This document shows, one piece after another, positions 35,628 through 45,052 of a stretch of DNA of 64,000 nt. The first letter of the stretch is position 1, and every line of letters starts with the position of its first letter. The notes beneath the pieces were generated by a model that saw nothing but the letters and a program-made list of their open reading frames with translations, was not told where the DNA came from and ran no database searches. The DNA lies in NCBI RefSeq assembly GCF_014205675.1, contig NZ_JACIIX010000003.1:186001-250000 (forward strand), read 5' to 3'. The position numbers and the translations under genes are program-made. The DNA is from Novispirillum itersonii. GTDB taxonomy: Bacteria; Pseudomonadota; Alphaproteobacteria; Rhodospirillales; Rhodospirillaceae.

Positions 35628-37028
35628 ATGTCCGAACAGTTTGATGTCGTTGTCGTCGGCGGCGGTCCGGGCGGTTATGTCTGCGCTATCCGCGCCGCCC
35701 AGCTTGGCCTGAAGGTTGCCTGCGTTGAAAAGCGCGGCGCCCTCGGTGGCACCTGCCTGAACGTCGGCTGCATTCCGTCCAAGGCGCTGCTGCATGCCTC
35801 GCACATGTACGAAGCCGCTGCCCACCATGTCGGGGATCTGGGTGTTGAGGTGGCCGGTGTCACCCTGAACCTGCCGAAGATGATGGCCCACAAGGATAAG
35901 GTCGTCACCGATAACACCGGCGGGATTGAGTTCCTGTTCAAGAAGAACAAGGTCACCTATGTGAAGGGTGCTGGCCGGATCACCGCTCCGGGCGCCATTG
36001 AGGTGACCGGCGAACAGCCGCAGACCCTGACCACCAAGAACATCGTCATCGCCACCGGCTCTGACGTCACCCCGCTGCCGGGCGTGCAGATCGACGAGGA
36101 ATCCATCGTTTCCTCGACCGGTGCGCTGAAGCTGGCCTCGGTGCCGAAGACGCTGATCGTCATCGGTGCCGGTGTCATCGGGCTGGAACTGGGCTCGGTG
36201 TGGCGTCGTCTGGGGGCTGAGGTCACCGTCGTCGAATTCCTCGACTACATCCTGCCGCCGATGGATGGCGAAGTGCGCAAGCAGGCGCAGCGCACCCTGT
36301 CCAAGCAGGGCCTGAACTTCCTGCTCGGTCACAAGGTGACCGGTGCCGCCAAGACCAACGAAGGCGTCGCCCTGACCGTTGAACCGGCTGCCGGTGGCGA
36401 TGCCCAGACCCTGACTGCTGATGTGGTGCTGGTGGCGATTGGCCGCCGCCCCTACACCGAAGGTCTGGGGCTGGAGTCGGTCGGCCTCTCCACCAACGCC
36501 CGGGGCTTCATCGAAGTCGATCACGACTATCAGACCAAGGCGCAGGGCGTGTTCGCCATCGGCGACGTCATCGGCGGCCAGATGCTGGCGCACAAGGCCG
36601 AGGAAGAAGGCGTTGCGGTGGCGGAACTGATTGCCGGTCAGTCCGGTCACGTCAACTATGGTGCGATTCCGTCGGTGGTGTACACCAGCCCGGAAATTGC
36701 CATGGTTGGCAAGACCGAAGAGCAGCTGAAGGCTGAAGGCGTCGCCTACAAGGTCGGCAAGTTCCCCTTCACCGCCAATGGCCGCGCCCGTGCCAATGCC
36801 GATACCGAAGGCTTCGTGAAGGTTCTGGCCGATGCCAAGACCGACCGCGTGCTGGGCTGCCACATCATCGGCCCGCAGGCCGGTGACCTGTTGCAGGAAG
36901 TTGTGGTGGCGATGGAATTCGGGGCATCGTCGGAAGACGTGGCCCGCTCCTCCCACGCTCACCCGCAGCTCGGCGAAGCGATCAAGGAAGCGATGCTGGC
37001 GGTGGACAAGCGCCCGCTGCACATCTGA
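35628..37028 (+). CDS. lpd: Dihydrolipoyl dehydrogenase (E3)
   Basis: A 466-residue flavoprotein disulfide reductase that reoxidises the lipoyl group on SucB and makes NADH. The FAD motif GGGPGG is at 11-16. The redox pair is Cys43 and Cys48 in GTCLNVGCIPSK. The NAD motif IGAGVIGLELGS is in the middle, and the catalytic HAHPQLGEA is near the C-terminus. Length is normal. It is last gene of the operon, ending at a strong shared terminator. The double hairpin before it may let it be expressed differently from sucB. Confidence 0.97.
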   Translation: MSEQFDVVVVGGGPGGYVCAIRAAQLGLKVACVEKRGALGGTCLNVGCIPSKALLHASHMYEAAAHHVGDLGVEVAGVTLNLPKMMAHKDKVVTDNTGGIEFLFKKNKVTYVKGAGRITAPGAIEVTGEQPQTLTTKNIVIATGSDVTPLPGVQIDEESIVSSTGALKLASVPKTLIVIGAGVIGLELGSVWRRLGAEVTVVEFLDYILPPMDGEVRKQAQRTLSKQGLNFLLGHKVTGAAKTNEGVALTVEPAAGGDAQTLTADVVLVAIGRRPYTEGLGLESVGLSTNARGFIEVDHDYQTKAQGVFAIGDVIGGQMLAHKAEEEGVAVAELIAGQSGHVNYGAIPSVVYTSPEIAMVGKTEEQLKAEGVAYKVGKFPFTANGRARANADTEGFVKVLADAKTDRVLGCHIIGPQAGDLLQEVVVAMEFGASSEDVARSSHAHPQLGEAIKEAMLAVDKRPLHI

Positions 37029-37051
37029 TCCTTCAGCGGTTTCCCTGATGC

Positions 37052-37082
37052 AAAGGCCCCGGAGAGACTCCGGGGCCTTTGT
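37052..37082. terminator. Bidirectional intrinsic terminator between lpd and acnA
   Basis: A perfect 13-bp stem, AAAGGCCCCGGAG against CTCCGGGGCCTTT, with a 3-base loop. T/A runs on both sides serve the plus-strand TCA operon and the minus-strand acnA. Confidence 0.93.
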
Positions 37083-37158
37083 CATTTCTGGAATGGCGAA
37101 GATCCCTCAATGGGGGGGCCAGCCGCCCCCCGTTTTGGACTCAGAATAAGACCGGTCT

Positions 37159-39837
37159 TTACGCCACCAAGGACCGCAACACGTACTGAAGGATGCCGCC
37201 GTGGCGGTAATATTCCACCTCATCGGCGGTATCAATCCGGCACAGGGCGGTGATGGTTTCCTGTGATCCGTCAGCGCGGGTGATGGTCACGCGGACATCC
37301 TGACGCGGCTTGATATCTCCTTCGATGCCGGTGATATCAAAGACCTCGGTGCCATCAAGCTTCAGGGTTTTCCGGTCAACACCGGTCGGGAACTGCAACG
37401 GCAGAACCCCCATACCAACCAGATTGGACCGGTGGATCCGCTCGAAAGACTCCACCAGAACCGCCTTCACTCCCAGCAGGTTAGTGCCTTTGGCCGCCCA
37501 GTCGCGGGAGGAGCCGGTGCCGTATTCCTTCCCGCCAACGATCACCAGCGGGGTCCCTTCAGCCTGATAGGCCATAGCCGCGTCATAAATCGCCATGACG
37601 TCGCCAGACGGGATATGTTTGGTCATGCCTCCTTCGATTCCCGGGATCATTTCGTTCTTGATACGGATATTGGCGAAGGTGCCCCGCATCATGACCTCAT
37701 GATTGCCACGGCGGGCCCCGTAACTGTTGAAGTCCTTTTTCTCAACACCGTGTTCCAGCAGGTAGCGGCCTGCCGGGCTGTCAGCCTTGATGGATCCGGC
37801 GGGGGAAATGTGGTCCGTGGTGACGGAATCTCCGAGAATCGCCAACGGGCGGGCCCCGGTGATGTTCTGGAGTGCCCCGCTCTCCTCAGCAATACGGGCA
37901 AAGTATGGGGGATTCTGCACGTAAGTGGATGTGTCGCTCCAGGTATAGGTTTCCCCTTCCACCACCGTGATGTCCTGCCACTGCTGCGGCCCGGTCCAGA
38001 CATTGGCGTAACGTTCCTGGAACATTTCCCGGGTGACGCAGGCGGCGACGGTGGCCTGAATCTCTGCCGAGGTCGGCCAGATATCTTTCAGGTAGACCGG
38101 CTGACCGTCGGATCCGGTGCCCAGCGGTTCCGTGGTGATGTCCTTCTGCATGTTGCCAAGGATCGAATAGGCCACCACCAGCGGCGGGGAGGCGAGCCAG
38201 TTGGCGCGGACATGCGGGCTGATCCGTCCTTCAAAGTTGCGGTTCCCCGACAGCACCGCTGACACCACCATTTTGTTGGAGTCGATGGTATTGGCAATCG
38301 GTTCCGCCAGCGGTCCGGCGTTGCCGATGCAGGTGGTACAGCCAAAACCGGCGATGTTAAACCCAAGCTGGTCGAGGGAGGATTGAAGACCGGCCTTTTC
38401 CAGATAGTCCTGCACCACCTGCGATCCGGGTGCCAGTGAGGACTTCACCCACGGTGCGCGCTTCAGCCCCTTTTCAACGGCCTTTTTGGCGACCAGACCG
38501 GCGGCAATCAGTACGCCGGGATTGGAGGTGTTGGTGCAGGAGGTGATGGCGGCAATCACCACATCCCCCTGATGCAGATCGTAGGATTCTCCGGAGGCGG
38601 CAAACCCTTTACCGTGATCTGTCACTCCTTCCGCTGTCAGAACATCTTTCAGGGCGGAGGCGGCACCCGACAGGGCAACCCGGTCCTGCGGGCGCTTGGG
38701 TCCGGCGAGGGAGGCCTCGACGGTGGACATGTCTAGCTCAAGGGTGTCGGTAAACACCGGATCCCACTCGGGGGTCCGCCACAGGCCCTGTTCCCGGGCG
38801 TAGGCTTCGACCAGAGCAATCTGGTCTTCCGGGCGGCCGGTCAGCCGCAGGTAGGTCAGGGTCTCGGCATCGACCGGGAAGATGCCGCAGGTGGCCCCGT
38901 ATTCCGGGGCCATGTTGGCAATGGTGGCCCGGTCGGCGAGGGTCAGGGTGTCGAGGCCGGGACCGTAAAATTCCACGAACTTGCCGACCACGCCCTTCCG
39001 GCGCAGCATCTGGGTGACGGTCAGCACCAGATCGGTGGCGGTCATGCCTTCGCGCAGTCTGCCGGTCAGTCTGAAGCCGATCACCTCGGGGATCAGCATT
39101 GACACCGGTTGACCCAGCATGGCGGCTTCGGCTTCAATCCCGCCGACCCCCCAGCCGAGCACGCTGAGACCGTTGACCATGGTGGTGTGGGAATCGGTGC
39201 CGACACAGGTGTCGGGATACACCAATGTCCGGTCACCCTCTTCGCCGGTCCAGGCAACGCGGGCCAGATGCTCAAGGTTGATCTGGTGGCAGATGCCAGC
39301 GCCGGGCGGAACGGCACGGAAGTTCTGGAACGCTTTCTGGCCCCAGCGCAGGAATTCGTACCGCTCGCCATTACGCTCAAATTCGACGTCCATGTTCTTG
39401 GTCAGGGCGTCGGCGGATCCGAAATAATCGATCATGACCGAATGGTCGACGACCAGATCGACCGGGGACAGCGGATTGATCTTCTGGGCATCGCCGCCAA
39501 GGATTTTCATGGCATCGCGCATGGCGGCGAGATCAACCACAGCGGGGACACCGGTAAAGTCCTGCATCAGCACCCGGGCCGGGCGGTAGGCGATTTCGCG
39601 GTCGGAACGTTTGTCCACAGCCCAGAGGGCGCAGGCCTTGATGTCATCGACGGTGACACTGCGGCCGTCTTCGTAGCGCAGAAGGTTTTCCAGAAGGACC
39701 TTCATGGAGTACGGCAGCCGGGAGATATCGCCCAGACCGCCTTCAGCGGCGGCGCGCAGGCTGAAGTAGTCAAATGTCTTACCGGCCACAGAAAGGGTCC
39801 GGCGGGTTTTAAGGGTGTCCTGACCGCTCAAAGGCAT
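37159..39837 (-). CDS. acnA: Aconitate hydratase AcnA
   Basis: An 892-residue [4Fe-4S] aconitase that interconverts citrate and isocitrate. Cluster ligands lie in [11 protein letters not shown] and [13 protein letters not shown]. Substrate contacts are in [11 protein letters not shown] and [10 protein letters not shown]. The N-terminal [14 protein letters not shown] with start ATG 39837 is chosen, since AGGAG lies 6 bases before it; an upstream in-frame Met has no such site. It is convergent with lpd. A gene-free 1.26-kb region lies upstream and probably carries its control sites. Confidence 0.97.
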   Translation of the reverse strand: MPLSGQDTLKTRRTLSVAGKTFDYFSLRAAAEGGLGDISRLPYSMKVLLENLLRYEDGRSVTVDDIKACALWAVDKRSDREIAYRPARVLMQDFTGVPAVVDLAAMRDAMKILGGDAQKINPLSPVDLVVDHSVMIDYFGSADALTKNMDVEFERNGERYEFLRWGQKAFQNFRAVPPGAGICHQINLEHLARVAWTGEEGDRTLVYPDTCVGTDSHTTMVNGLSVLGWGVGGIEAEAAMLGQPVSMLIPEVIGFRLTGRLREGMTATDLVLTVTQMLRRKGVVGKFVEFYGPGLDTLTLADRATIANMAPEYGATCGIFPVDAETLTYLRLTGRPEDQIALVEAYAREQGLWRTPEWDPVFTDTLELDMSTVEASLAGPKRPQDRVALSGAASALKDVLTAEGVTDHGKGFAASGESYDLHQGDVVIAAITSCTNTSNPGVLIAAGLVAKKAVEKGLKRAPWVKSSLAPGSQVVQDYLEKAGLQSSLDQLGFNIAGFGCTTCIGNAGPLAEPIANTIDSNKMVVSAVLSGNRNFEGRISPHVRANWLASPPLVVAYSILGNMQKDITTEPLGTGSDGQPVYLKDIWPTSAEIQATVAACVTREMFQERYANVWTGPQQWQDITVVEGETYTWSDTSTYVQNPPYFARIAEESGALQNITGARPLAILGDSVTTDHISPAGSIKADSPAGRYLLEHGVEKKDFNSYGARRGNHEVMMRGTFANIRIKNEMIPGIEGGMTKHIPSGDVMAIYDAAMAYQAEGTPLVIVGGKEYGTGSSRDWAAKGTNLLGVKAVLVESFERIHRSNLVGMGVLPLQFPTGVDRKTLKLDGTEVFDITGIEGDIKPRQDVRVTITRADGSQETITALCRIDTADEVEYYRHGGILQYVLRSLVA

Positions 39838-40255
39838 GGGGCGCTCCTGATTCTGGGGGTCTTGTTCAGGGGAGTCGGAACGGGCACCGGCCACAGGCCG
39901 GGGCCGGAGAATCCCGGCAGGCGGATGGAGGCTGAGGCAGGGTAGGAAGGGTAGGGGGCGTCGGGTAGGTCTTTTGCGCGGAGGGGTAAGATCTGCCAGA
40001 GGTTTCCGCAGGGCAGCTCTGATGGATCCGTTCCCTCCTTAGTTATGGGGATTCTTCCTAAGATTGCTACCCCGAAAGAGAGATCTCTGGCCCCACAGGC
40101 AGGCAGGAAGAGGGAGCGGTAAGGGGTGTCGGGTGGAAGGCCCGTAAGAGAGGGTCTAAAGGGGGTGGGTAAAAAGCAACCCGAAAGGGTGGTAATTAAT
40201 CCGCGAATCGGCGTGTTTAATGCGCAAACCGTTTCGTCCACAGCAGGGGGATAGA

Positions 40256-40276
40256 TCGTATACAGTCTCGTATACA
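40256..40276. promoter_or_regulatory. Direct repeat of TCGTATACA upstream of acnA
   Basis: Two copies of TCGTATACA lie 3 bases apart (40256-40264 and 40268-40276), each containing the palindrome GTATAC. The arrangement fits two adjacent sites for a GntR-family regulator, whose sites often centre on GTATAC. The regulator is unknown. The site is about 420 bp from the acnA start. Confidence 0.4.
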
Positions 40277-40380
40277 ATTCTGGAGCCGTAGAATGCCGGA
40301 TGGCGAAAAATAGCCTTCAAAAGGCTGTTGCAGAGGCTGATTTTGCAAACTTGCTAAGGGTCAGTTGAGGCAGTTGACGC

Positions 40381-40393
40381 TACGGAAACCGTA
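40381..40393. repeat. Short perfect palindrome TACGG-AAA-CCGTA
   Basis: Five-base arms with a 3-base centre, in the gene-free region just ahead of a -35-like TTGACC (40401). It is probably either an operator or chance. Confidence 0.35.
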
Positions 40394-40400
40394 ACTTTTG

Positions 40401-40429
40401 TTGACCGGTTGGCAAAAGTGCGGTTAGCT
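40401..40429 (+). promoter_or_regulatory. Possible plus-strand promoter in the acnA/acyl-CoA synthetase gap
   Basis: TTGACC (40401-40406) and TTAGCT (40424-40429) are spaced 17 bases apart, a fair sigma-70 match. Transcription from about 40437 would enter a region with no ORF but several hairpins, ahead of the gene at 41100. A long leader or small RNA is possible. Confidence 0.3.
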
Positions 40430-40836
40430 ACACACATGGCGCATGTCATGTATGCAAGAAGTGCATGACAAGGCGACGTGATCGCGGTACACCAGTGTCG
40501 GGATCGCTAAATACGGGCAGGACCCCTCCTTCCGGTGGGGGTATCCCGGCGGGATCCCGGTCAGGGACCCGCAGGACCCGTCAGAGGCAGGCCCGAACCC
40601 GGGTGGCCCTGATGGGATAAAAAACAGGGGTTGTTGTTTGCTGCACGGGTGGGTGGGCCGCCCGGATCATCTGTAACGCTTCTCCGCCGGGTATCCGGTC
40701 GTGAAGACGGTTCCGCCTCTGTCCTGTCTGCCCCGCCGTTCCGGCGGGCGATCGGACCGGGCGGCAAAAAAAGCCATCGGAGTCTGTCGTCTGTTCAAGG
40801 GGCGGCAAAACCGGGGCGACGATCCAGCAAGACCAA

Positions 40837-40860
40837 AAAATCACAAAATCACAAAATCAC
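40837..40860. repeat. Three tandem copies of the 8-mer AAAATCAC
   Basis: Three exact units occur at 40837, 40845 and 40853, followed by AAAAACAG. It is a short AT-rich microsatellite in a GC-rich genome, about 240 bp upstream of the acyl-CoA synthetase gene. Confidence 0.8.
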
Positions 40861-41099
40861 AAAAACAGTACGTTGTAAGAACGCGTGTTGCCTTCCAGCC
40901 GAGAAGAGGCCGGACCCGGGAAACCCCGATGAGTCCACACAAGCAGCCTCCCGTCTGAAAGGGCAGTGCCGCAGGGCCGTCACAATGACAGGCCCGGTGG
41001 CGTGGGAGTGAAACTGATGTCCAAGGAAACGTCCATGACGGAAACGTTCGTGAGCGGTTGCCGGGGTGCGTCTGCCGGTCTGTGGGGAGGGTCTGTCTG

Positions 41100-43073
41100 A
41101 TGGCCTCCGCAATCACCACCACCCGGGCGATGGATACCCTGCCGAAGCTGCTCAAGCACCATGCAGAGGTCCGCCCCAATCATCCCGCCATGCGCGAGAA
41201 GGATTTCGGCATCTGGCAGACATGGTCGTGGAAACAGGTCCACGATGAGATCATGGCTCTTGCCGCCGGATTCTCCGCCCTTGGCGTAAGCCGCGGCGCC
41301 ACTATCGCCCTTGTCGGCGATAACCGGCCCCAGCTGTACTGGTCCATGGTGGCCGTGCAGGTGCTGGGCGGTGTGCCAGTGCCGGTCTATCAGGACTCCG
41401 TCGCCCGCGAAATGCAGTTTGTGCTGGAGCATGCGGAAGCGGTCCTCGCCGTGGTCGAGGATCAGGAGCAGGTCGACAAGCTGCTGGAAATCAAGGATCA
41501 GTGCCCGAAGCTACAGACCATCCTGTTTGAGGATGACCGTGGCATGCGGGATTATCATCAGCCGTTCATCCATTCCCTTGCCTCGGTGCAGGAGAAGGGG
41601 CGGGCCCTGATGGCGGCCAATCCGGGCTTTCTGGATGGGGAAATCGCCAAGGGGAAGGGCAGTGATATCGGGGTGATGCTGTACACCTCCGGCACCACCG
41701 GCCAGCCGAAGGGCGTGATGCTGACGTTTGATAACGTGCTGATCACCGCCCGCAACAACGTCGAGATGGAAGGCCTGACCCCTGACGAGGACGTTCTTGC
41801 CTACCTGCCGATGGCATGGGTGGGGGACCATCTGTTCTCAATGGCGCAGGCCTATGTCTGCGGTTTCACGGTCAACTGCCCGGAAAACGGGGAAACCCTG
41901 CTGATTGACCTGCGGGAGTTGGGGCCGACCTATTTCTTCTCGCCGCCGCGCATCTACGAAAACATCCTGACCACGGTGATGATCCGGATGGAGGATGCCA
42001 GCCCGCTGAAGCGGAAGATGTTCGGCTACTTCATGGATGTCGCCAGGCGTGTCGGCGTTGATATTCTGGACGGCAAGCCGGTGTCGTTCGGCGATCGCCT
42101 GCTGTACGGGATGGGCAATGCCCTGGTCTACGGGCCGCTGAAGAATGTCCTCGGTTTCAGCCGGATCAAGCTGGCCTATACCGCCGGGGAGGCGATCGGG
42201 CCGGAGATCTTCTCCTTCTACCGGTCGCTGGGCATCAACATCAAACAGATCTATGGCTCCACCGAAGCCAGCGTGTTCATCTGCGTGCAGCCCAATGGCG
42301 AGGTCTATGCCGACACGGTCGGTAAGCCTGCGCCGGGCGTGGAACTGAAGATTGCCGAAAACGGCGAAGTGCTGTTCCGCAGCCCCGGGGTGTTTCAGGC
42401 TTATTTCAAGAAGCCGGACAAAACGGCGGAAGACAAGACGGCGGATGGCTGGGTGCATACCGGCGATGCCGGGATCTTTAATGAACAGGGCCACCTGAAG
42501 ATCATCGACCGCGCCAAGGATGTCGGCCGGATGCTGTCCGGCCAGATGTTCCCTCCCAAGTATCTGGAAAACAAGCTGAAGTTCTTCCCCTTTATCAAGG
42601 AGGCGGTGGCCTTCGGCGATAAGCGGGACAGTGTCGGCTGCTTCATCAACATTGATCTGGAAGCGGTCGGAAACTGGGCGGAACGCCGGGGACTGGCCTA
42701 TTCCGGGTTTCAGGATCTGGCCGCCCAGACGGTGGTCTACGACCTGATTCAGGAGTGCGTGGAAAAGGTCAACGCCGACCTTGCCGCCGACCCGATGCTG
42801 TCGGGTTGCCAGATCGGGCGCTTCCTGCTGCTGCATAAGGAACTGGACGCGGACGATGGTGAACTGACCCGGACCCGGAAGGTCCGCCGCAAGTTCATCA
42901 ACGAACGCTATGCCGATCAGATCGAAGCCCTGTTCGACGGCCGCACCAGCGTGCGGGTGGAGACCGAGGTGACGTTTGAGGATGGCCGCAAGGGGGTGGT
43001 CCGCGCCGATCTGGCGATCCGGGCCGCCGCCGTTAAGCCGGCCCCGGCAACGCCGCTGCGGAAGGCGGGCTGA
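41100..43073 (+). CDS. AMP-dependent acyl-CoA synthetase (long-chain fatty acid--CoA ligase family)
   Basis: A 657-residue adenylate-forming enzyme. The P-loop YTSGTTGQPKGVM follows IGVML. The acyl-adenylate motif IYGSTEAS and the hinge region WVHTGDAG/IIDRAKD are both present. The length and C-terminal region resemble the long FACS-like branch used with Liv-type transporters. GGGGAGGG lies 8 bases before ATG 41100. A complete Liv-type ABC importer and a PaaK-like ligase follow on the same strand, so it probably activates an imported carboxylic acid to its CoA ester. The substrate is not readable from sequence. Confidence 0.88.
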   Translation: MASAITTTRAMDTLPKLLKHHAEVRPNHPAMREKDFGIWQTWSWKQVHDEIMALAAGFSALGVSRGATIALVGDNRPQLYWSMVAVQVLGGVPVPVYQDSVAREMQFVLEHAEAVLAVVEDQEQVDKLLEIKDQCPKLQTILFEDDRGMRDYHQPFIHSLASVQEKGRALMAANPGFLDGEIAKGKGSDIGVMLYTSGTTGQPKGVMLTFDNVLITARNNVEMEGLTPDEDVLAYLPMAWVGDHLFSMAQAYVCGFTVNCPENGETLLIDLRELGPTYFFSPPRIYENILTTVMIRMEDASPLKRKMFGYFMDVARRVGVDILDGKPVSFGDRLLYGMGNALVYGPLKNVLGFSRIKLAYTAGEAIGPEIFSFYRSLGINIKQIYGSTEASVFICVQPNGEVYADTVGKPAPGVELKIAENGEVLFRSPGVFQAYFKKPDKTAEDKTADGWVHTGDAGIFNEQGHLKIIDRAKDVGRMLSGQMFPPKYLENKLKFFPFIKEAVAFGDKRDSVGCFINIDLEAVGNWAERRGLAYSGFQDLAAQTVVYDLIQECVEKVNADLAADPMLSGCQIGRFLLLHKELDADDGELTRTRKVRRKFINERYADQIEALFDGRTSVRVETEVTFEDGRKGVVRADLAIRAAAVKPAPATPLRKAG

Positions 43074-43125
43074 GGCCCGCCCCCCGTATCACCGGTTCCG
43101 CCTGACTTTTCCGGGGAGTTCCCCT

Positions 43126-43962
43126 ATGTCCAGCACTGCTGTATCCGCTGCATCCGGCAGCGACGCCTTTACTGCCGATGGCCGCCACAAGATTGGGGGC
43201 GTGATCCTGTCGGTTCAGAATATCAGCCTGTCGTTTGGCGGGGTCCGGGCCCTGACCAACATCAGCTTTGATGTCCGGCAGCATGAAATCCTTGCCATCA
43301 TCGGCCCCAACGGGGCGGGCAAGAGCTCCATGCTCAATGTCATCAACGGGTTCTATCACCCGCAGGAAGGCAAGGTGATCCACAAGGGGCAGGAGCGTAA
43401 GCGTATGCGCCCCTTTATGGCCGCCCGTGCCGGGATTGCCCGCACCTTCCAGAACATTGCCCTGTTCAAGGGGATGAGTGCCCTCGACAACATCATGACC
43501 GGTCGTAACACCATGATGAAATCCGGGGTTCTGGCGCAGGCCTTTTATCTGGGCCGGGCGCGGAAGGAAGAGACCGAACACCGCGAGTTCTGTGAAAAGA
43601 TCATCGACTTTCTTGAGATCGAGGCTGTCCGCAAGACGCCGGTCGGGCGTCTGCCCTACGGCCTCCAGAAGCGGGTGGAACTGGGCCGGGCTTTGGCGGC
43701 CCAGCCGGAAATCCTGCTGCTCGACGAGCCGATGGCCGGGATGAACCTTGAGGAGAAGGAGGACATGTGCCGCTTCATCCTCGACGTGAACAAGGAATTC
43801 GGCACCACCATCGTGCTGATCGAGCACGACATGGGGGTGGTGATGGATATCTCCGACCGGGTGGTGGTGCTGGATTATGGCCGCAAGCTGGCCGACGGCA
43901 CCCCGGATGAAGTCCGGGCCAATCAGGATGTGATCGACGCCTATCTGGGCGGCGGCCACTAG
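43126..43962 (+). CDS. Branched-chain amino acid-type ABC transporter ATP-binding protein (LivG-like)
   Basis: A 278-residue ABC ATPase. Walker A GPNGAGKS is at 60-67, the signature-region LPYGLQKRVELGRAL follows, and Walker B is ILLLDEPMAGMN. The LivG-type mark ARTFQNIALF is present. ATG 43126 is preceded by GGGGAG. About 22 residues ahead of the ABC core are unusual and of unknown role. It pairs with livF at 47764. An intergenic palindrome begins in its stop codon. Confidence 0.92.
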   Translation: MSSTAVSAASGSDAFTADGRHKIGGVILSVQNISLSFGGVRALTNISFDVRQHEILAIIGPNGAGKSSMLNVINGFYHPQEGKVIHKGQERKRMRPFMAARAGIARTFQNIALFKGMSALDNIMTGRNTMMKSGVLAQAFYLGRARKEETEHREFCEKIIDFLEIEAVRKTPVGRLPYGLQKRVELGRALAAQPEILLLDEPMAGMNLEEKEDMCRFILDVNKEFGTTIVLIEHDMGVVMDISDRVVVLDYGRKLADGTPDEVRANQDVIDAYLGGGH

Positions 43963-44008
43963 AGCGGTTTCAGCAAAAGTGGACACCGGTTTTGTGGTTG
44001 AAAACGCT
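43961..44008. repeat. Intergenic palindromic element starting in the livG-like stop codon
   Basis: The 48-bp element begins AGAGCGGTTTCAGC and ends GTTGAAAACGCT. Outer arms AGCGGTTTCA and TGAAAACGCT pair with one mismatch. I recall similar GCGTTTCAGCAAAAGTGG-type elements scattered in other alphaproteobacterial genomes. Its first two bases are the last two of the TAG stop. Confidence 0.6.
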
Positions 44009-44026
44009 TGGATCCGTTGGGGACGG

Positions 44027-44065
44027 GCATTTTCAGTCAACAGGGTTCTCTTAACCGGAAAATGC
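44027..44065. repeat. Second inverted repeat before the LivH-like gene
   Basis: GCATTTTC (44027-44034) and GAAAATGC (44058-44065) form an 8-bp stem with a 23-base loop, just after the 43961 element and 38 bp before the LivH-like start. Confidence 0.55.
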
Positions 44066-44103
44066 TCCTGCGGGACCCGGTTCAAGATGGAAGGATGAGT
44101 CCG

Positions 44104-45039
44104 ATGGACTTCCTCTACAATTTTTTTATCAGCCCCTTTGTGCAGATTGCTGATTCCCCGCTGTTCTTCGTGGAAGTTCTGACCGGGGGCCTGCTGTCCG
44201 GGGTGATGTATTCTCTGGTGGCGCTCGGCTTCGTGCTGATTTTCAAGGCCTCGGGTGTTTTTAACTTCGCGCAGGGGGCGATGGTTCTGTTCGCGGCCCT
44301 GTTCTTCGCCGGGTTCATCGACAAAGGAGTGCCGTGGTGGGGATCGCTGATCCTGACCATCGGCGTGATGGTCCTGCTGGCGATGACGATTGAACGGGTG
44401 GTGCTGCGCCCGCTGGTCAACCAGCCGCACATCATCCTGTTCATGGCCACCATCGGCGTCACCTACTTCCTTGACGGGTTCGGTCAGACGGTGTGGGGGT
44501 CCAGTGTCCGCGTTCTGGATATCGGCCTGCCGCAGACCCCGCTGGAAATCGGCGGGGTGCTGGTCAACAAGTTTGACATCATCGCGGCGGTTGTTGCCGG
44601 ATCTCTGGTGGCCGTTCTGGCGGTGTTTTTCCAGAAGACCCGTGTCGGCCGCGCCCTGCGGGCGGTGGCGGATGACCATCAGGCGGCGCTGTCGGTCGGG
44701 ATTCCGCTGAAGACCATCTGGGCGATTGTCTGGACCGTCGCCGGTCTGGTCGGTCTGGTCGCCGGGGTGATGTGGGGATCGAAGCTCGGGGTGCAGTTCT
44801 CGCTGGCGATGGTGGCCCTGAAGGCCCTGCCGGTGCTGATCCTCGGCGGCTTCACCTCTGTTCCCGGGGCCATCATCGGCGGCCTGATCATCGGTGCCGG
44901 TGAAAAGGTGGCGGAAGTGTACTGGGCTGACGCCATCGGCGGCGGCATTGAAGACTGGTTCGCCTACATGCTGGCGCTGGTGTTCCTGCTGTTCCGGCCG
45001 CAGGGCCTGTTCGGCGACAAAATCATCGAGCGTGTGTAA
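44104..45039 (+). CDS. Branched-chain amino acid-type ABC transporter permease (LivH-like)
   Basis: A 311-residue inner-membrane protein with eight or more hydrophobic segments. The LivH signature GVMYSLVALGFVLIFKASGVFNFAQG is in the N-terminal third. I use ATG 44104 (MDFLYNFF) because GGAAGG lies 9 bases before it; ATG 44095 abuts that site and is less likely. The C-terminal end RPQGLFGDKIIERV is typical. It pairs with the LivM-like permease 13 bp downstream. Confidence 0.92.
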   Translation: MDFLYNFFISPFVQIADSPLFFVEVLTGGLLSGVMYSLVALGFVLIFKASGVFNFAQGAMVLFAALFFAGFIDKGVPWWGSLILTIGVMVLLAMTIERVVLRPLVNQPHIILFMATIGVTYFLDGFGQTVWGSSVRVLDIGLPQTPLEIGGVLVNKFDIIAAVVAGSLVAVLAVFFQKTRVGRALRAVADDHQAALSVGIPLKTIWAIVWTVAGLVGLVAGVMWGSKLGVQFSLAMVALKALPVLILGGFTSVPGAIIGGLIIGAGEKVAEVYWADAIGGGIEDWFAYMLALVFLLFRPQGLFGDKIIERV

Positions 45040-45052
45040 GGAGTAAGCACAG

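Larger units (their letters stand above)
39838..41099. other. Gene-free region between divergent acnA and acyl-CoA synthetase genes
   Basis: No frame here has coding character that I trust. The stretch holds paired TCGTATACA sites (40256), short hairpins (40312, 40381), a possible plus-strand promoter (40401) and AAAATCAC repeats (40837). Its length, unusual for this window, and the local AT-rich patches suggest regulatory or non-coding RNA content. No tRNA fold was found. Confidence 0.5.

Noticed and set aside
39838-40277. A minus-strand hypothetical protein upstream of acnA
   Set aside because: Open frame only; no ribosome site, Pro/Leu-rich composition and no family resemblance.
40561-41112. 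Several short frames on both strands in the acnA/acyl-CoA synthetase gap
   Set aside because: Pro/Arg/Gly-rich composition expected of random high-GC DNA, and none has a convincing start.
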